60,000 nt of DNA from Nymphaea colorata (taxonomy: Eukaryota > Streptophyta > Magnoliopsida > Nymphaeales > Nymphaeaceae): the NCBI RefSeq assembly GCF_008831285.2, contig NC_045139.1, positions 7,474,204 through 7,534,203 on the forward strand, in the 5' to 3' direction. Positions within the stretch are counted from its first letter, which is position 1. Every line of letters begins with the position of its first letter. The notes under the pieces were generated by a model. It did not search any database, was not told the DNA's origin, and worked only from the letters and a program-made list of their open reading frames with translations. Below are positions 56,807 to 60,000 of this stretch, one piece after another. A program made the position numbers and the translations under genes.

Positions 56807-57925
56807 TATAATCCATAGTATAACGATGTTATTTTTTGGATTCTACCAATATTTTCACTTTAGAAGTATGAATTATCTTACTTGTAATTTGCTTTAATTC
56901 AGAAATCAAAGATTCTTGGCGACTAGGTTGGCAGCAGGAACTCTTACTCGGTTGGCCTCTAGCTCTTATACAGAGCCGGTGAAATATGATAATGAGATAA
57001 AATAAATCGAAATAACCCAAAATAAGATGGCCATCCAAACTATCATAAACGAGTCATCCGGTTCGAGGATGAGAGCTGATTGTTGGAAACGACTCTCTTC
57101 AGTAGAACTATATAAAATGGATGAGAGCGATCACAAAGAAAGATTTGACTGTTGTTATATCAGCAAAAGAAAAGAAAAGAAAAAACAAAATATTTAGAAA
57201 ATACAAACCCCAGCTCTAGTTTGCCACTACATGCAACAGCTACTATGAACATGTTGTGGTCACTGGAGGCAGCCCATTGTTGGAAACCAATGCTCTCTAA
57301 CTCTGTAATGGAACAAGGTTTTGAAAAATTAACTATTTAAGAATATAACGACTATTTGGAATCATGTCTAATAAAACATTATTATTGTCAATATATTAAT
57401 TTCTCCATTTGGAAACCACAAAGTTTTTGTGTAGGAACTTTAATAGTATAATAGTATGCAGACGATGAAGGCATTTCATGTTCAATCTCGTATCTTTCAT
57501 GGGAATGTATTTCAGATGGAATATTTTGCTTCAGATGTATTACCAAAAAATTGTTATATAATAATGAATACAGAAAACATTGTCATATCAGTGATGAATA
57601 AAGGAATTCAATGCATATTTTAGGAACTAAAAAAATAGGGTCTACATATTTTCAATATCATGTCTTTCATCGTATGGGAATAAATGAATATGCAGAATCG
57701 GCCTTTTAAGGAATTGGCTAGAATGGGCATAATGTTTCTAACATCACGAATGTGGTCTTTTAGAGACCAACACTGCCTTCTTTGATATTTCATTATGGTG
57801 TAGAATTGTTCTTCCTACCTGATCCATTTTTTTACCAAGTTGTTGTAGGTCATATGTCAAGAACATACAAATAATGGCTTCCACTTGACCGAGGGTGGAG
57901 TTTCAGCTTCAAAATCTTAACTGAA

Positions 57926-59374
57926 AAAAAACATAAATTTTTAAAATTTTTATATATGGGCCGTAACAACCCAAAGCATAAGCTGCTAAGGAGCAAGTTG
58001 GGATATGTGAGTAGGTCAGGTCATAACATAAGCAAAAACAATTTTTTTTTTAAACTTATATGTAAAAAAATTTTTTTTTTTAAACCTTGAGAGGGGGCAT
58101 GGCCCTTGTAATGATAATGACATTAGTTATAGAAGATTGGTAGTGGGGTGTGCATGCAGTCGCTTGCCGTTCATGGAAAATTTCGGTTACCATATAAGCA
58201 AATGCCTAACTAACACAATCTTAGGCTTGTTAACTTGCTTTTTGGATGTCATAGCTGTCTATGCTTGTTGTGCATATATATTGGCACATGCTCGTACTAA
58301 GATTGTGAAGTCGCAGACCAACTCCTTCATCTGCTAACTGCATTGACGTAAGGTCTTTCCAGTGATGGAGATGGAGGTAGTAGTCAACGCATGTGCTGCC
58401 GGTCAAGCAGAAGCATTTATTTGTATTTTCCTGGTGTATGACCTGCAGAGACTTGGAAAGAATCGGATCATGCAGGAAGAACAATCCTGCATCACAATGT
58501 AATGAGCAGATCAATTAATCCTGCATCACAATGTAATGAGCAGATCAATTAAGGTAATATCAGTCTCTCTAATGTATACTATGATATTTTGGAAATGTTG
58601 GAATGAAAATAAGCTTTTGGAAATATGTTTCCAGGAAAAATGGATTGGGAAATCTGGTACCCCTTTCAATTTTGCTGAATGTGTGATGGAGTTTCTTAGT
58701 TTGATTACTTGATAGCACGAGACGGGAAACATGTGAAATAAGATGACATGCTGCATTATTTAAAAGCTGATTTTGTTAACATTGCTCCATTACCTTTTTC
58801 AATAAGTAGTTGCACTAATTTTTAAGGACGTTGCAAACACTCAAGAAGAAGGCAGTGGGTGAAAACGTTCGGGACAATGTGGGGAAGACGGCTTCGAATA
58901 TGGCCATTGAAGTACATTGTCAGCCTTCGTGAGGCCCACTACATCACAGGATGAGAATACAGGTCGTGGAGTAGTTGTCATAAGGCTTTTCAAACGAGCA
59001 ACTTCATGGGGTCCTAGAAAAGCGTAGCAACTCTAGCCTTCACTAGGTTGTTGAAACGGCCAGGCGGTGTGCACAAACATGGTCCTCGGGTGGAAGGCTA
59101 TTCTGAGGGCCCACAACGTAGCAACTCTAGCCTTCACTACGTTGTTGAAACGGCCAGGCGGTGTGCACAAACATGGTCCTCGGGTGGAAGGCTATTCTGA
59201 CGGCCCACCCTTTCTTTCCAGCCTTCTTGACCTTTAACGTCGTTGCATTGCTCACCTCACTTGTAATCGTTTCCATTCGGTCCAAATCGATGGTCTTCAC
59301 CAGAGACAGGCTCATGCATTAGTGGGATGTCTTGAGAACACTATTAACTTTGTCCACTACATGCATCCTAATTA
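57926..59374 (+). pseudogene. Ankyrin-PGG pseudogene, type B, copy B4
   Basis: Type B structure: 5' flank (58130-58390), joined GCATGTGCTGCCGGTCAAGC (ankyrin block deleted), donor near 58552, intron, and the PGG exon (about 58825-59340). It keeps the ancestral GACAATGTGGGGAAGACGGC, without the one-base deletion of type A. Two local tandem duplications are present: 34 bp across the exon-intron border (58484-58517 and 58518-58551) and 94 bp in the PGG exon (59024-59117 and 59118-59211). The final helix text FLTFNVVALLTSLVIVS is followed by a conserved GGATGTCTTGAGAACACTAT end. Confidence 0.75.
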
Positions 59375-59486
59375 AACCTCGGCATCGGGCCAGGCCGGCT
59401 CAATAAGAGTGAAGTTCGGGCCAGCCGGATATTTGAAATCAGAGTTTGGGCTCGGGCTTGATTCTCGAAACCCGAGCTTGGGCCCC
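59375..59486. repeat. hAT-like MITE, left half, in copy B4
   Basis: AAACCTCGGCATCGGGCCAG begins at the same gene position as at 33968. It is cut at CGAAACCCGAGCTTGGGCCCC. Confidence 0.55.
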
Positions 59487-59770
59487 CGTCGATAGTTATT
59501 GAGGCCATCACGGCTATCGTTCCAAGTTACATCTTACAAAACCAAAGGATCAGGAGGGAGCTCTAATCAATTATTTGTGTGGACTGCAGAGAAAGTGAAA
59601 GGCTTCGGCCTCTATGGTCAACATGGCCTAAAGTCGAGAACTGCAAGTATTGAAGTAGAAAAAAGGCTGACATCTTTGAGGTTTAGGTTTTTTTTTTTGT
59701 TCACAATTTTGTATTTTGATGTTACTGTTGAAACTTAAATTATAGAAAGTTTGAGTCTCTCTCTCTCTCT
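59487..59770 (+). pseudogene. C-terminal helix and 3'UTR relic of copy B4
   Basis: Paralogous to 34300-34590: GCTATCGTTCCAAGTTAC, GATCAGGAGGGAGCTCTAAT and the (CT)n end. It encodes a damaged last membrane helix. It sits between the two halves of a MITE, flanked by a 26-bp direct repeat. Confidence 0.6.
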
Positions 59771-60000
59771 ATGCTTGAAACCCGAGCTTGGGCCCCCCTC
59801 GGCCTAGTGACAATAAAAAAAATATTTAAAATATAAAATAATTTATTTAAATACAAAATATATTTTTAACAATAAAATTTATATATTTAATAAAAAGTTA
59901 TTTGTTATCGGGCAGAATATAGCCCCCATCGAGTCGACCCCAGTCGGCCCGATAATGATACATTATCAAGTTCGCCTAGGCAAGTTTTTTCAAATCCGGG
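59771..60000. repeat. hAT-like MITE, right half, reaching the window edge
   Basis: It resumes with TTGAAACCCGAGCTTGGGCC, then an AT-rich core and TCGGCCCGATAATGATAC. The end lies outside the window or is rearranged. Confidence 0.45.

Larger units (their letters stand above)
55866..57925. repeat. Segmental duplication K, copy 3
   Basis: Collinear with 26570-28565. Carries the unknown open frame and a KCR 3' exon. Confidence 0.7.

Noticed and set aside
58484-59211. Tandem units considered as a CRISPR-like or satellite array
   Set aside because: Only two adjacent copies of each unit without spacers, in the middle of a plant pseudogene.

Overview
The window looks like nuclear DNA of a flowering plant. 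It is AT-rich, intron-like splice sites are present, two Ty1/copia lineages are primed by the plant initiator-Met tRNA, hAT-type miniature elements are common, and the recognisable gene fragments are plant families: ankyrin-PGG membrane proteins, class II CPD photolyase, 3-ketoacyl-CoA reductase (KCR) and ACT-domain-repeat (ACR) proteins. The species cannot be named from the sequence. I found no intact host gene, tRNA, rRNA or CRISPR array. Almost everything is a duplicated pseudogene or a mobile element.

Layout. (1) About 1-2640, 9230-19500, 29400-34600 and 57930-60000 hold a dispersed, mostly direct array of decayed ankyrin-PGG gene copies. Two lineages are seen: type A keeps ankyrin repeats and carries a hAT-like MITE upstream, while type B has lost the ankyrin block and lacks that MITE. 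A 1.7-kb AT-rich, non-coding repeat recurs between copies. (2) 3700-8265, 19500-29400 and 53760-57925 are paralogous segmental duplications containing pieces of KCR and photolyase pseudogenes and a truncated copia element (copia-1). One 1.33-kb piece looks identical in two places (5976-7304 and 23709-25037). (3) 38947-44654 is a structurally complete copia element (copia-2) with LTRs, PBS, PPT and a 5-bp target duplication. Its polyprotein is broken by stops and frameshifts, and its RNase H region carries a 61-bp insertion made of a nearly perfect palindrome. (4) 46417-53428 is a large imperfect inverted repeat with arms of about 3.2 and 3.4 kb and a 413-bp spacer. Each arm contains a TRIM-like miniature LTR element and a hAT-like element that has captured what looks like the 5'UTR, first exon and intron start of an ACR gene.

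Reading of the whole. The region grew by repeated duplication of already dead genes, with MITEs serving as dated markers (filled and empty sites). The most interesting object is the inverted repeat with the captured ACR exon. If transcribed, it would fold into a long hairpin and could feed a small-RNA pathway against the parent gene. That is inference; the structure itself is read directly from the sequence.
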